Shown: one piece after another, positions 1 through 8,699 of the stretch
Layout of the letters: each line of letters starts with the position of its first letter
Numbering within the stretch: position 1 is the stretch's first letter
Assembly (NCBI RefSeq): GCF_032878875.1
Contig: NZ_CP118157.1
Location: 1,116,001-1,180,000, forward strand
DNA length: 64,000 nucleotides
Origin: Microbacterium sp. AB
GTDB lineage: Bacteria > Actinomycetota > Actinomycetes > Actinomycetales > Microbacteriaceae
Direction: 5' to 3'
The notes under the pieces: model-generated
Seen by the model: the letters and a program-made list of their open reading frames with translations, nothing else
Database searches by the model: none
Told to the model about the DNA's origin: nothing
Position numbers and translations under genes: made by a program

Positions 1-895
1 ACTCCGCGGTGTTGAGTCCGGCGTTGAATCGGTTGCGGGCTCGGGTGGCTTCTCGTGCGGTCTCGACCGCGGTCAGGCTCCGCTCGGCGATCTGTTCCAG
101 ATGGTGCTGCTGGGCGCGGTGGGCGATGACGGTGTCGGCACCGCGGACGGTCTCGATGATCGCCTGCCCGCGGTCGGACTCCTCACGCCGCAACCGCCGG
201 TACAACAGACGCGAACGGCGCAGGAACCTCACCGTCGAAAACACCTGCACGGGGACCGCGGCCAACGCCGCCAAGGCCAACCAGGGATCGAGCAGAGTCA
301 GCCCGACGAGGGTGAGCACGATCGTGAACCCGGCCTGCACGAACCGCGGCAGCACCTCGGAGACCGCCCCGGTGATCGCCTCGACATCTCCGGTGACACG
401 GGAGACGACATCGGAGCTGCCGGCGTCCTCGACGGCGTCCTGATCGAGCCGCACGGCAGCGGAGAACACCTCCTCGCGCAGCTCCGCGAGCGCACCTTGC
501 AGCGTCGAGACCAGCATTCGGCCGCCGGTGCGCAGCAGCAGCGCTGACACGATCCCGGCAGCGACCACCACACCGGCGTACACGGCGAGGCGGCCCAGGG
601 TGGCGCCATCGATGACCGCATCGACGATCCAACCCAGCGCCGGCGGAATCAGCAGCGCCGCCGCCGACCCCGCCAGCAGCAATGCCGTGGTCGCCCCCAG
701 CGCCCACCGTCGTGCCCGCAGCAGCCCGGCCGCGTGCCGCCAGCTCTGCCGGGCATCGGCCACTGGCAGCCTCCGATCCTCCGGAACACCGGGGCGAGCC
801 TGGTCGGCGGCATCACCGCTTGCTGTCCCAACATCGGTGTTGCTCTTTCCCGTGGGCCTCGTGTCCGTGGTGTCTGTGGCGTTGGTGGCGCTCAT
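1..895 (-). CDS. ABC transporter, membrane domain plus ATPase half-transporter (3' part cut by window edge)
   Basis: Only the first ~298 codons are present; the gene runs off the left edge. The start ATG overlaps the stop of the upstream gene in an ATGA, so the two are translationally coupled. The N-terminus is a ~60-residue hydrophilic leader, followed by hydrophobic segments (for example ALGATTALLLAGSAAALLIP) typical of the type-1 exporter fold, then the intracellular loops of the transmembrane domain. The nucleotide-binding domain lies outside the window. By family it should form a heterodimer with the adjacent half-transporter. In an iron-uptake island such pairs are either siderophore exporters or importers of the IrtAB/YbtPQ type; the visible part cannot decide direction. 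Confidence 0.85.
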   Translation of the reverse strand, partial: MSATNATDTTDTRPTGKSNTDVGTASGDAADQARPGVPEDRRLPVADARQSWRHAAGLLRARRWALGATTALLLAGSAAALLIPPALGWIVDAVIDGATLGRLAVYAGVVVAAGIVSALLLRTGGRMLVSTLQGALAELREEVFSAAVRLDQDAVEDAGSSDVVSRVTGDVEAITGAVSEVLPRFVQAGFTIVLTLVGLTLLDPWLALAALAAVPVQVFSTVRFLRRSRLLYRRLRREESDRGQAIIETVRGADTVIAHRAQQHHLEQIAERSLTAVETAREATRARNRFNAGLNTAE

Positions 896-2568
896 CGTGG
901 CGCCTCCGTCACGTACTCGGGTGCGACCTCGCGCGACCCGGTGTCGTGTTGTGGTGCAGTTCTGAGGTCGACGACCTGGTGGCACGCATCCAGCAGCAGC
1001 GGGCTGGAGGTGATGACGATGATCGTCCGGCCCAGGCCGCGCAAACCGTGGGCGACGTGCTGCTCGGTGAGCGGGTCCAGCGCGGTGGTCGGCTCGTCCA
1101 GCACGATCACCTCGCCCGGGGTGTGCAGAGCCCGTGCGAGCAGCACCCGCTGACGCTGTCCACCCGAGAGCCTGCGCCCGCTCTCACCGATGTGGGCATC
1201 CGCCGAGCCGAGGTGCTCGATCACGTCATCCAAGGCCACCGCCCGCACCACGTGTTCATCCCACCGGGTAGCCGCGGCACCCTGTCCGGTGACGTTCTCT
1301 CGCAGCGTGCCGGTGAACACCGCCGCATCGTGCGGCGGCGCGGTCACCACGGCCCGGTACTCTTCGGGTCCAGCATCCCGCACGTCGATCCCGTGCACGA
1401 ACAGCTCCCCGGGGGTGGGCGGTGTTCGCAGGCCGAGGCGGGCGGCCACGGCGCGAGCGGTCGAGGCGTCCTCGACCCGGATACCGATGAGCTGCCCAGG
1501 TCTCGCCTCGACCACGCCACCGTCGGTGACCCAGGTCAGCAGGGCCGGGCCGCCGCCGTGCACGGACTGCTCGCCGGCGGGCAGGGCAAACGGGTCGGCG
1601 ACCAGGGCGTGCAGACGACGGGCCGAAGCGCGCTTGTGCGCCCAGTTCGCCCCGAACGTCCCGATGTGCGCGAGCGAGCCCTGCAAGAACTGCGCCAGCG
1701 CCACCACCGTGACCAGCTGCCCCACGGTGATCTCGCCCCGAGTGGCCATCCACGCCGCCACGAACGCCAACGCGCCCAGATACACGACGGAGACGGCACG
1801 GCTGACCGTGTCGTAGGTGATGAGCTTCCTCGCCGTGGCCACGGCCCCGCGCAATGACGCAGCCGACGCGATCCGGTACCGGCGCACCACCTCGTCCTCC
1901 GCGCCCAGGCCTCGTACGATCCGCAACCCCGCCATCGTGTCCGTCGCCACCTGACTCGCGCCGGCGACCGAGGACTGCTCGATCATCCCCAGCTTCTCCA
2001 GCGGCCGCGCCAGCGCCTGCATCCCCCACAGCACCAGGACCGCTCCGACCAGCACCCCGAGACCCAGTGGCACCGAGATCACCACCAGTGCGATGCTCGC
2101 CGCCAACAGTGCGGCCATCGTCGCGGCCTGCTCGGAGATGCTCCACGCCACCCCCGCCACACGGAAGGTGTCGCTCGTCGTCACCGACAGCACCTCGCCC
2201 ACACCCCGGTGGGCGGATCGGCCACGCGGATGCAGCACCCGGCCTGCGGCGAGCTGACGCAGATCATGCTCCCCATGCCCGTACACCCGCACCATCCCGA
2301 GCATCGCTCGCTGGTAGCTCACCGACAGCACCACGAACACGGCAGCCAGCACCCCCAACCACACAACCAGAGCCATCGGGTCTCGACGCACCACCGCCTG
2401 ATCGATCACCACCCCGATCAACACCGGCACCGCCGCCTCACCGGCCTGATGCAGCATCAGGCCCAGGGTGGCCGCCGCCAGCCGCCACCCCCGTCGGGCA
2501 CGCAGCAGCGCGATGCGCAGCATCGAACCCACGGTCGTATCGACAGGTTCGGCGAAGGAGGAGGTCAT
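892..2568 (-). CDS. ABC half-transporter with degenerate nucleotide-binding domain
   Basis: A 558-residue half-transporter: a six-helix transmembrane domain over roughly residues 1-310, then a nucleotide-binding domain. The signature LSGGQRQRV and Walker B VIVLDEP with its glutamate are intact. The Walker A position reads GIRVEDAST with no GK(S/T), and the H-loop position is VITSSP with no histidine, so this site probably cannot bind or hydrolyse ATP normally. The partner encoded immediately downstream presumably supplies the other half-sites. The ATG at 2568 is preferred over a GTG at 2595 because GAGG lies just before it and the GTG lacks a ribosome site. Likely role, by context, is siderophore transport across the membrane; direction is unknown. 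Confidence 0.85.
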   Translation of the reverse strand: MTSSFAEPVDTTVGSMLRIALLRARRGWRLAAATLGLMLHQAGEAAVPVLIGVVIDQAVVRRDPMALVVWLGVLAAVFVVLSVSYQRAMLGMVRVYGHGEHDLRQLAAGRVLHPRGRSAHRGVGEVLSVTTSDTFRVAGVAWSISEQAATMAALLAASIALVVISVPLGLGVLVGAVLVLWGMQALARPLEKLGMIEQSSVAGASQVATDTMAGLRIVRGLGAEDEVVRRYRIASAASLRGAVATARKLITYDTVSRAVSVVYLGALAFVAAWMATRGEITVGQLVTVVALAQFLQGSLAHIGTFGANWAHKRASARRLHALVADPFALPAGEQSVHGGGPALLTWVTDGGVVEARPGQLIGIRVEDASTARAVAARLGLRTPPTPGELFVHGIDVRDAGPEEYRAVVTAPPHDAAVFTGTLRENVTGQGAAATRWDEHVVRAVALDDVIEHLGSADAHIGESGRRLSGGQRQRVLLARALHTPGEVIVLDEPTTALDPLTEQHVAHGLRGLGRTIIVITSSPLLLDACHQVVDLRTAPQHDTGSREVAPEYVTEAPR

Positions 2569-2646
2569 GATCCTCAACGCTATGAGACGGAGCACGTTCA
2601 GGGTCGCCTACTGCTTTCGCTGATCGGACAAGCCGCACACAGGCGT

Positions 2647-2665
2647 CAAGGCTAGGCTTAGCCAG
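2647..2665. promoter_or_regulatory. Candidate DtxR/IdeR iron box in divergent promoter region
   Basis: The stretch CAAGGCTAGGCTTAGCCAG matches the 19-base DtxR/IdeR consensus TTAGGTTAGSCTAACCTAA at about 12 positions and has GGCTA...TAGCC dyad symmetry. It lies between the divergent AraC regulator and the ABC half-transporter genes, so an iron-loaded DtxR-type repressor could control both. A TTGACG hexamer abuts it on the minus strand. Weaker than the box at 3630. Confidence 0.5.
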
Positions 2666-2699
2666 GAGACGTGAACGATCCGCCGAGAGGAGGCCTGCG

Positions 2700-3533
2700 A
2701 TGACTGAGGCGTCCCGCAGCTCTCTTGACGAGGTGGTCGCCCAGGTCGACAGCTCTGCTCCACCGCTGACCGGCGGTGCTGTGCCCGACGGATACCTCCT
2801 GCGCACCCGCTTCCTGCGCTACGAGTACCACGACGAGGAGAATGCCTGCTCACCGCAAGTTCATGCCCACCCTGAGCATGTGGTCTTCTGGCCCGAGCGT
2901 GGCTCCGCCACCCTCGAAGTTGACGGCATACGCCGCAGTATCACTCTCGGACACGGCCTCTGGGTACCCGCCGGCATCCCGCACCGCGCCTCACGAGACG
3001 ACACCACCCTCGCGGCGCTGCACATCACGCCGAACGCTTGGACCGGGAAGACAAGCGCCACTGTAAGAGCGATGACCATGATCCCCGCGCTACGCGAGCT
3101 TCTGACTCACATCGCGTACGCCGGAATCACGAAAGAGCAGCGCGTCCGGGCGCAACACGTCTGTCTGGACCTCATCTCCGACGAGCCAGGCCCCATGATC
3201 GACCTTCCCATCCCACACGACCCCCGGATCGCCGATATCTGCCGTCGGCTCCTCGCCGACCCGACCGACGACCGATCCATTGACGAGTGGGCACAGCAAC
3301 ACTCCACCAGCAGCCGCACTCTAGCCCGAGCATTCCGCTCCACCACCGGCATGACCTTCAGCCAATGGCGCACCTGCGCCCGCATGGCCCAAGCCATCGA
3401 ACACCTCGGCGAGGGAATGCCCGTCGGCACGGTCGCCCGCAGGGTCGGCTACTCGACCATCGCCGCCTTCAGCACTGCCTTCCACCGCGTACTCGGCCGC
3501 CCTCCCCACGAGTTCCACCCCGTCGATAACTGA
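2700..3533 (+). CDS. AraC-family transcriptional regulator
   Basis: A 277-residue protein with an N-terminal cupin-like sensor half (roughly residues 45-115, including LGHGLWVPAGIPHR) and a C-terminal AraC DNA-binding domain with two helix-turn-helix units (residues about 185-275, with FSQWRTCARMAQA and the second helix ARRVGYSTIAAFS). GGAGG sits 6-10 bases before the ATG. It is divergent from the ABC half-transporters and directly upstream of the siderophore-uptake genes, a layout like YbtA in Yersinia or RipA in corynebacteria. It probably activates or represses these genes in response to siderophore or iron status; the ligand is not visible. Confidence 0.9.
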   Translation: MTEASRSSLDEVVAQVDSSAPPLTGGAVPDGYLLRTRFLRYEYHDEENACSPQVHAHPEHVVFWPERGSATLEVDGIRRSITLGHGLWVPAGIPHRASRDDTTLAALHITPNAWTGKTSATVRAMTMIPALRELLTHIAYAGITKEQRVRAQHVCLDLISDEPGPMIDLPIPHDPRIADICRRLLADPTDDRSIDEWAQQHSTSSRTLARAFRSTTGMTFSQWRTCARMAQAIEHLGEGMPVGTVARRVGYSTIAAFSTAFHRVLGRPPHEFHPVDN

Positions 3534-3580
3534 GCGAACCCGCTGCGGCCATCTTGTGACGCGACCGGGCCCCTGTCTGT

Positions 3581-3608
3581 TTGACGAAAACGGTTGGCAG
3601 CCTATAGT
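3581..3608 (+). promoter_or_regulatory. Near-consensus housekeeping promoter of the siderophore uptake genes
   Basis: TTGACG, a 16-base spacer, then TATAGT. This is unusually close to consensus for such a GC-rich genome. The predicted transcript starts near 3615, upstream of the iron box at 3630, leaving a leader of roughly 60 bases before the lipoprotein start. Confidence 0.75.
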
Positions 3609-3629
3609 GCGCAGAGCGCCCTACAGTGG

Positions 3630-3648
3630 ATAGGTGAGCCTTACCTCA
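3630..3648. promoter_or_regulatory. DtxR/IdeR iron box upstream of siderophore-binding protein gene
   Basis: ATAGGTGAGCCTTACCTCA matches 15 of 19 positions of the DtxR/IdeR consensus TTAGGTTAGCCTAACCTAA, and the GGTGAG...CTCACC arms make a dyad. It lies just downstream of the predicted transcription start, so iron-bound repressor would block initiation or early elongation. This predicts iron-repressed expression of the five uptake genes that follow. Confidence 0.8.
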
Positions 3649-3678
3649 CCAGGATCCAAGCCTACAGAAAGCCCGCAT

Positions 3679-4725
3679 ATGCCCCTCATCCGCCGTCGGC
3701 TCCTCGCCGCCGCCGTCCTAGCGCTCGCGCTCGTCACTACCGGTTGCACCGGTGCCAGTAACAACGCCGAGGACAATTCGACTGGTAACTCCGGCAACTC
3801 GTCCGATGTATTTCCCGTGACCATTGATCACAAGTTCGGTGAGACGATCATCACCGAGAAGCCCGAAACCATCGTGGCCCTTAGCGCCCTGTCGGCGGAC
3901 AACCTCATCTCGCTGGGCGTCCTTCCCGATGTGACAATGCCCGACACCTGGGCCGGAGATGAGGACGGATACAACCCCTGGACCCGCGAGGCAATCGAGG
4001 AACTGGGTGCCGAGATACCCCCAACATTCCCGTTCAACGCCGCCGAGATCGACTACGAGGAAGTTCTTTCCTATGCGCCAGATCTCATCTTCGCGACAGA
4101 GGTGATCTATGACGAGACGGTGTACGAGCGGTTGAGCGAAATCGCACCGACGATCATGGCGCCCGCAGTGGATTCCGGGCGAGACGGATGGCGCGAGCAG
4201 ATGCTCGACACCGGCGCGGCTGTCGGCGAGCTGGCCGCGGCGGAGGAGATCGTAGCAACCACTGAAGCTGTCGTCGCTGATGTTCGTGACGCGCATCCTG
4301 AGCTCGAAGGCCACACATTTGTCATGAGCCGAGGTCTGCTGGACGGCGACACGAGCATGCTCGTCTACACCTCGGCTTCGCGCCTTACCGAATACGCGGC
4401 TCAGCTCGGACTGGAGAACGCGTCAATAGCGGATGAGCTTGCGGAGAATGAGAGCGGATACACCGGCGAGGTGAGCCTGGAAGAACTCGACACGGTGGAC
4501 GCGGATCTGTGGATCGGGTTCATCTATCGGGAGGAGTCGTTGGACCTCACCCTCGACAATGCTCTTCTCGGCGCGTGGGAGCCGTTCGCCACAGGAAACT
4601 ACTTCGCGATCACCGATCGTCAGTTGACGCAGGCGATGTCCTTCTCCACGCCACTCTCGATCGAATGGGGCGCTTCCCAGCTTGCGGACGCTGTCGCTGA
4701 GGTCATTGAGAACGCGGAGGGATGA
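3679..4725 (+). CDS. Iron-siderophore ABC transporter substrate-binding lipoprotein
   Basis: A 348-residue lipoprotein: positively charged MPLIRRR, a hydrophobic stretch, and the lipobox LVTTGC with the acylated Cys at residue 23. The body has the FhuD/FepB-type (TroA-like) layout, with an early segment PETIVALSALSADNLISLG and the middle YAPDLIF motif. It should capture ferric siderophore outside the membrane and deliver it to the permeases encoded downstream. The ATG at 3679 is chosen because an in-frame GTG at 3634 lies inside the iron box and would bury the signal peptide. The stop overlaps the next start (ATGA). Bases look less GC-rich than in the core genes further right. Confidence 0.9.
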   Translation: MPLIRRRLLAAAVLALALVTTGCTGASNNAEDNSTGNSGNSSDVFPVTIDHKFGETIITEKPETIVALSALSADNLISLGVLPDVTMPDTWAGDEDGYNPWTREAIEELGAEIPPTFPFNAAEIDYEEVLSYAPDLIFATEVIYDETVYERLSEIAPTIMAPAVDSGRDGWREQMLDTGAAVGELAAAEEIVATTEAVVADVRDAHPELEGHTFVMSRGLLDGDTSMLVYTSASRLTEYAAQLGLENASIADELAENESGYTGEVSLEELDTVDADLWIGFIYREESLDLTLDNALLGAWEPFATGNYFAITDRQLTQAMSFSTPLSIEWGASQLADAVAEVIENAEG

Positions 4726-5648
4726 CGATGCCCCTGACGAGTGCGAGACAGGCGTATCCTCATCTTCCCGAGGAGTACGCGCCGCGCATCCATCGCGCTG
4801 AGGTGGTGGCGGTGCATCGAATCGGACCCGGCATGATCCGTGTGGTTCTCGGCGGTGCGGACATGGACGACTATCCCACGACCGGGATCGGGGATGAGTT
4901 CGTGCGGTTGTTCTTTCCCGAGCACCCTGATTATGAGGCGCCTTCGCCGTTCCTCACTGATCGTGGATGGGACTATCCTCCCGGAGCAGAGCCTTCCCCG
5001 GCGCGCATCTATACGATCCGCGGCCACCGACCGGGCGAGGTTGACATCGATTTTGTGGAGCACGAGGGGGGCGTCGCTGCAGCCTGGGCGATGCAAGCTC
5101 GACCGGGCCAGCAGGTCGCTCTCAATCCACCGAAAGCGATCTACAACAGGCCTGAACATATGCGCCGGCAACTGCTGATCGCGGACGAGCCCGCACTCCC
5201 GGCTGCTCTGCGGATAGCAGAGCTGACAGCGGCGGATGTGGAGACGCATCTGCTGTTGGAGGTGCGCGGCGAGAAGTACCGGTTGTTCGCGGATGCGCCG
5301 GATGCTGTGTACACCTGGCTGTGCGGCACAGGTAACGGTCGTGCTCCCAGCGAGCTGGCCAGGATGCTACGACGGCGGGGCGTGGATGAGGAGACCTTCG
5401 TGTGGGTTGCCGCCGAGACGAAGGCGACCCGCCACATCCGCACGTATTTGCGTCAGGAGCTTGGGCGTTCCAACGAGTCGTACACGTGGCGCGGGTACTG
5501 GACCGACAAGGCGGAGGAATGGCGCGCCCGCTACGACGCGCTCGGCGAAAACGTCCGCGCTCGTATCCAGGCGCTGCACGCGAGCGATCGTAACGGCGAT
5601 GAGGTCCTTGATGAGGTTCAGAAGCTCTACGAGGCAGCCGGCTTGTGA
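4722..5648 (+). CDS. Siderophore-interacting protein (FAD-dependent ferric-siderophore reductase)
   Basis: A 308-residue cytoplasmic flavoprotein of the SIP family (ViuB/YqjH-like). The N-terminal half is an FAD-binding barrel with the characteristic RIYTIRG motif near residue 90; the C-terminal half is the pyridine-nucleotide domain, including the conserved FVWVAAE segment. It should reduce ferric iron in the imported siderophore so that iron is released. It sits between the binding protein and permeases and overlaps both neighbours by four bases (ATGA at the start, GTGA at the end), so expression is coupled to import. Confidence 0.92.
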   Translation: MTMPLTSARQAYPHLPEEYAPRIHRAEVVAVHRIGPGMIRVVLGGADMDDYPTTGIGDEFVRLFFPEHPDYEAPSPFLTDRGWDYPPGAEPSPARIYTIRGHRPGEVDIDFVEHEGGVAAAWAMQARPGQQVALNPPKAIYNRPEHMRRQLLIADEPALPAALRIAELTAADVETHLLLEVRGEKYRLFADAPDAVYTWLCGTGNGRAPSELARMLRRRGVDEETFVWVAAETKATRHIRTYLRQELGRSNESYTWRGYWTDKAEEWRARYDALGENVRARIQALHASDRNGDEVLDEVQKLYEAAGL

Positions 5649-6712
5649 CGACCACGGTGACTCTCGCTGCGGCCGCAGACGAGGCCGAGAAGGAGAGCCG
5701 GGGGCTCGCGCGCACGAACGCTGTGCGTCTGTGGACGCTCGCCGTCGCTGTGGTTGTTCTGGTCGCGGTCGCGGCGCTGAGTATCGCGGTAGGGTCTCGC
5801 GCGATCGCACCGTCGACGATCTGGGACGCGCTGTTGTCCTATGACGTTGCCAACAGTGAGCACTTGGCGATCCATGAGTTGCGCGTTCCTCGCACGGTTA
5901 TCGGCCTGATCGTCGCCCCGGCGCTCGGGTTGTGCGGCGCGCTCATCCAGGCCTTCACACGCAACCCGCTGGCCGACCCTGGCATCCTCGGCGTCAATGC
6001 CGGAGCGGCCTTTGCCGTCACTTTGGCTGTCGGAGTGCTCGGCGTCACCGCGCCACTGGGTTACGTGTGGTTCGCGCTCCTCGGTGCCGGAGGCGTTACC
6101 GTCCTGGTCTACCTCCTCGGGTCCATCGGCGGATCACGCGCGACACCGGCGAAGCTCACCCTCGCCGGTGTCGCGCTCAGCGCCGTCCTCGGCGGCTTGA
6201 CCAGCGCGATCGTGCTCTCCGACATCGGGACGCTCGACCGGATGCGGTTCTGGGGCGTCGGCTCCATCGGCGGACGCGACCTCAGCGTCGCGCTCATGTT
6301 CGCACCGCTCATCGCTCTCGGTGTCCTGATCGCCGTTCTCGTTGCCCGCCCCCTCAACGCCCTGGCCCTCGGCGATGAGCTGGCGACCTCGCTCGGGGTG
6401 AGAATCGGTCATATCCGTATCGCGGTGATCGTGGCCGTCACGCTCCTGGCCGGCACCGCGACCGCTCTAGCAGGTCCGATCGGGTTCGTGGGCCTGATGG
6501 TGCCCCACGTGGTGCGCTGGTTCGTCGGACCGGATCAGCGGTGGATCATCGCGTTCACCGTCATCGTGGCTCCCATCCTGCTGCTGAGCGCCGACATCGT
6601 TGGCCGGATCATCCTGCCCAGCGGGGAGCTTCGTGTCGGACTCGTCACCGCGATCGTCGGGGCGCCGGTGCTGATCCTGCTCGCTCGCCGTAAGTCGGTG
6701 AGCGAGCTGTGA
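5645..6712 (+). CDS. FecCD-family iron-siderophore permease (first)
   Basis: A 355-residue integral membrane protein of the FecCD/BtuC family with nine or ten hydrophobic segments. Typical motifs are LRVPRT, the Arg-Asn-Pro-Leu-Ala motif (TRNPLADPGILG), GPIGFVGLMVPHVVR near residue 280 and LPSGELRVGLVTAIVGAP near the end. It pairs with the next permease to form the membrane channel. GTG start, with the stop of the SIP gene embedded in GTGA; its own end overlaps the next GTG in the same way. Confidence 0.93.
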   Translation: MTTTVTLAAAADEAEKESRGLARTNAVRLWTLAVAVVVLVAVAALSIAVGSRAIAPSTIWDALLSYDVANSEHLAIHELRVPRTVIGLIVAPALGLCGALIQAFTRNPLADPGILGVNAGAAFAVTLAVGVLGVTAPLGYVWFALLGAGGVTVLVYLLGSIGGSRATPAKLTLAGVALSAVLGGLTSAIVLSDIGTLDRMRFWGVGSIGGRDLSVALMFAPLIALGVLIAVLVARPLNALALGDELATSLGVRIGHIRIAVIVAVTLLAGTATALAGPIGFVGLMVPHVVRWFVGPDQRWIIAFTVIVAPILLLSADIVGRIILPSGELRVGLVTAIVGAPVLILLARRKSVSEL

Positions 6713-7779
6713 GCACCATCCAGCGTTCGTCCCCGGCGGCTATTGATCACGGCTACCTAGCGGTCAGGGCGCGCGCCGGCCGCGTTTCTGACCTTCTCGG
6801 CGTTCGAGGCATCATCGTCGGGCTGATTCTGGCGCTCGCGACGCTGGCGCTCGGGATCGTCTCGCTCGGCATGGGCACCTACGAGCTGTCACCGGGTGAA
6901 GTGCTCGAAGCACTCATCTACCTCGATGCCGATCCGCGGGCGCGCTTGCTGGTGTTCGAGTGGCGGCTCCCGCGGGTGCTGTTCGCGATCGCCTGCGGCA
7001 TCGCCCTCGCCCTCTCCGGTGCCATCTTCCAGTCTCTGACCCGCAATCCGTTGGGCTCCCCTGACATCATCGGCTTCTCTGCAGGTTCCTACACAGGTGC
7101 GATTGTCGTGATGCTGTGGATCGGTTCCAGCCGCTACCTCGATGTCGCTGCTGGCGCACTCATCGGCGGCGCGGTCACCGCCACCGTGGTGTATCTGCTG
7201 GCGATCCGCCGCGGCACGGTGGGAAGCTTCCGGCTGATCATCATGGGCATCGGTGTCGGCGCGCTGCTCAACTCACTCAACTCCGCACTGATGATCTCCA
7301 CCGACGTGGACTCGGCCCTGCTCGCGGCCGTCTGGGCCGCGGGCTCGCTCAACGGGCTCGGCCACGAGCAGCTTTGGCCGATGGTCACGATGCTTGCCGT
7401 GCTGCTCGTACTCGTGACCACCGTTGCGCCGGGCGTGCGTCAGCTCGAACTCGGTGACGACGCCGCCCGCGCACTCGGAGTACGCGCCAACCGAGTGCGA
7501 GCAGTCGCGGTCGTTGCTGCTGTGTCACTGACCGCACTGGTGACCGCTGCCGCCGGTCCTATCTCGTTCATCGCCCTCGCGGCCCCGCAGATCGCCCGAC
7601 GCCTCGTCGGAGGCACTGGACTCGCACTCGTGCCCTCAGCGTTGGTGGGGGCGTTCGTGCTGCTGGCATCAGATGTGATCGCCCAACGGGTCGGATTCCC
7701 GGTGGGTGTGCTGACCGTCATCGTCGGTGGTGGCTACCTGTCCTGGCTGCTGGCCGCCGAGTACCGGAGGAGAACATGA
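6709..7779 (+). CDS. FecCD-family iron-siderophore permease (second)
   Basis: A 356-residue FecCD/BtuC permease paralogous to the preceding gene: EWRLPRVLFAIACG, TRNPLGSPDIIGF, AGPISFIALAAPQIARR and the C-terminal FPVGVLTVIVGG motif. Together the two form the heterodimeric channel of a ferric-siderophore importer. GTG start overlapping the previous stop by four bases; its TGA overlaps the ATG of the ATPase gene. Confidence 0.93.
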   Translation: MSTIQRSSPAAIDHGYLAVRARAGRVSDLLGVRGIIVGLILALATLALGIVSLGMGTYELSPGEVLEALIYLDADPRARLLVFEWRLPRVLFAIACGIALALSGAIFQSLTRNPLGSPDIIGFSAGSYTGAIVVMLWIGSSRYLDVAAGALIGGAVTATVVYLLAIRRGTVGSFRLIIMGIGVGALLNSLNSALMISTDVDSALLAAVWAAGSLNGLGHEQLWPMVTMLAVLLVLVTTVAPGVRQLELGDDAARALGVRANRVRAVAVVAAVSLTALVTAAAGPISFIALAAPQIARRLVGGTGLALVPSALVGAFVLLASDVIAQRVGFPVGVLTVIVGGGYLSWLLAAEYRRRT

Positions 7780-8618
7780 CCACCACTGCCCCCCGCACGT
7801 CCGCTGCTGTCGACGCCCAGGACAGGATCACTCAGAACGCGATCGAGGTCGCGGGTGTGCGTGTCGGCTACGACCGTCGCGTCATCTGCGAGGACGTCAG
7901 CCTGACCATCCCTGCTGGTGGTTACACGGCGATCATCGGCCCGAACGCCTGCGGCAAGTCGACCCTGCTGCGCGCGGTCGCTCGCATCCTGCCGCACGCC
8001 GTGGGCAGCATCCTGCTCGACGGGCAGGACATCTCCAGCATCCCGACCAAGAAGCTCGCTACCCGCCTTGGCCTTCTGCCGCAGTCGTCGCTGTCGCCCG
8101 AGGGTATCCGAGTCGCCGATCTCGTCGCCCGAGGCCGTTACCCCCACCAGGGGATGTTCGATCGCTGGTCGAAGACCGATGAGCAGATCGTGGTGGAAGC
8201 GATGGCCGCGACAGGGATCAGTGACTTGTCTGGGCGCCCGGTCGATGAGTTGTCGGGCGGGCAGCGGCAGCGGGTCTGGGTGGCGATGGTCCTGGCCCAG
8301 CAGACCCCGACGCTGTTGCTGGATGAACCCACGACGTTCCTCGACATCACCCATCAGTACGGGTTACTGGAGCTGTTCGAGACCCTGCGACGCGAGCTGG
8401 AACGCACGATCGTGGTCGTGCTGCACGACCTGAACCAGGCCGCCCGCTACGCCTCCCACCTGATCGTGATGAAAGACGGTGACATCGTCACCGCCGGCCC
8501 GCCCTCCGAGATCATCACCGCCGAGCTGATCGACGAGGTCTACGAGCTGCCGTGCCGCATCGTGCCCGATCCCGAGACGGGAGCGCCGATGGTCATCCCG
8601 AAAGCCGTGCTCAGGTAG
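7776..8618 (+). CDS. Iron-siderophore ABC transporter ATPase
   Basis: A 280-residue FepC/FhuC-type ATPase. Walker A is GPNACGKST at residues 55-63, with Ala-Cys where Gly-Ser is usual. The signature ELSGGQRQRV begins near residue 158, Walker B LLLDEP is at 180-185 and the H-loop histidine is residue 217. It is the last gene of the uptake set; translation is coupled to the permease by an ATGA overlap. The stop is only six bases before the left end of an IS3 element, so any further genes of the operon have been separated or lost. Confidence 0.94.
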   Translation: MTTTAPRTSAAVDAQDRITQNAIEVAGVRVGYDRRVICEDVSLTIPAGGYTAIIGPNACGKSTLLRAVARILPHAVGSILLDGQDISSIPTKKLATRLGLLPQSSLSPEGIRVADLVARGRYPHQGMFDRWSKTDEQIVVEAMAATGISDLSGRPVDELSGGQRQRVWVAMVLAQQTPTLLLDEPTTFLDITHQYGLLELFETLRRELERTIVVVLHDLNQAARYASHLIVMKDGDIVTAGPPSEIITAELIDEVYELPCRIVPDPETGAPMVIPKAVLR

Positions 8619-8624
8619 GTGCCT

Positions 8625-8653
8625 GTTGGGAATGCTGATGATTTGGTTGACTC
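8625..8653 (+). repeat. Left terminal inverted repeat of the IS3 element
   Basis: Begins GTTGGGAATGCTGATGA and ends GGTTGACTC. It matches the inverse of 9905-9933 at 27 of 29 positions, with mismatches at positions 3 and 17. Confidence 0.93.
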
Positions 8654-8699
8654 CAGGACTGCTTGAGCTTGCGGGCTTGGGCGGGAAAGGATGGCAGTC

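Noticed and set aside
892-2595. GTG at 2595 as start of the degenerate ABC half-transporter
   Set aside because: No ribosome site; ATG 2568 has GAGG upstream and gives the usual N-terminus.
3634-3678. N-terminal extension of the siderophore-binding protein
   Set aside because: The GTG lies within the iron box and would place 15 residues before a clean lipoprotein signal.
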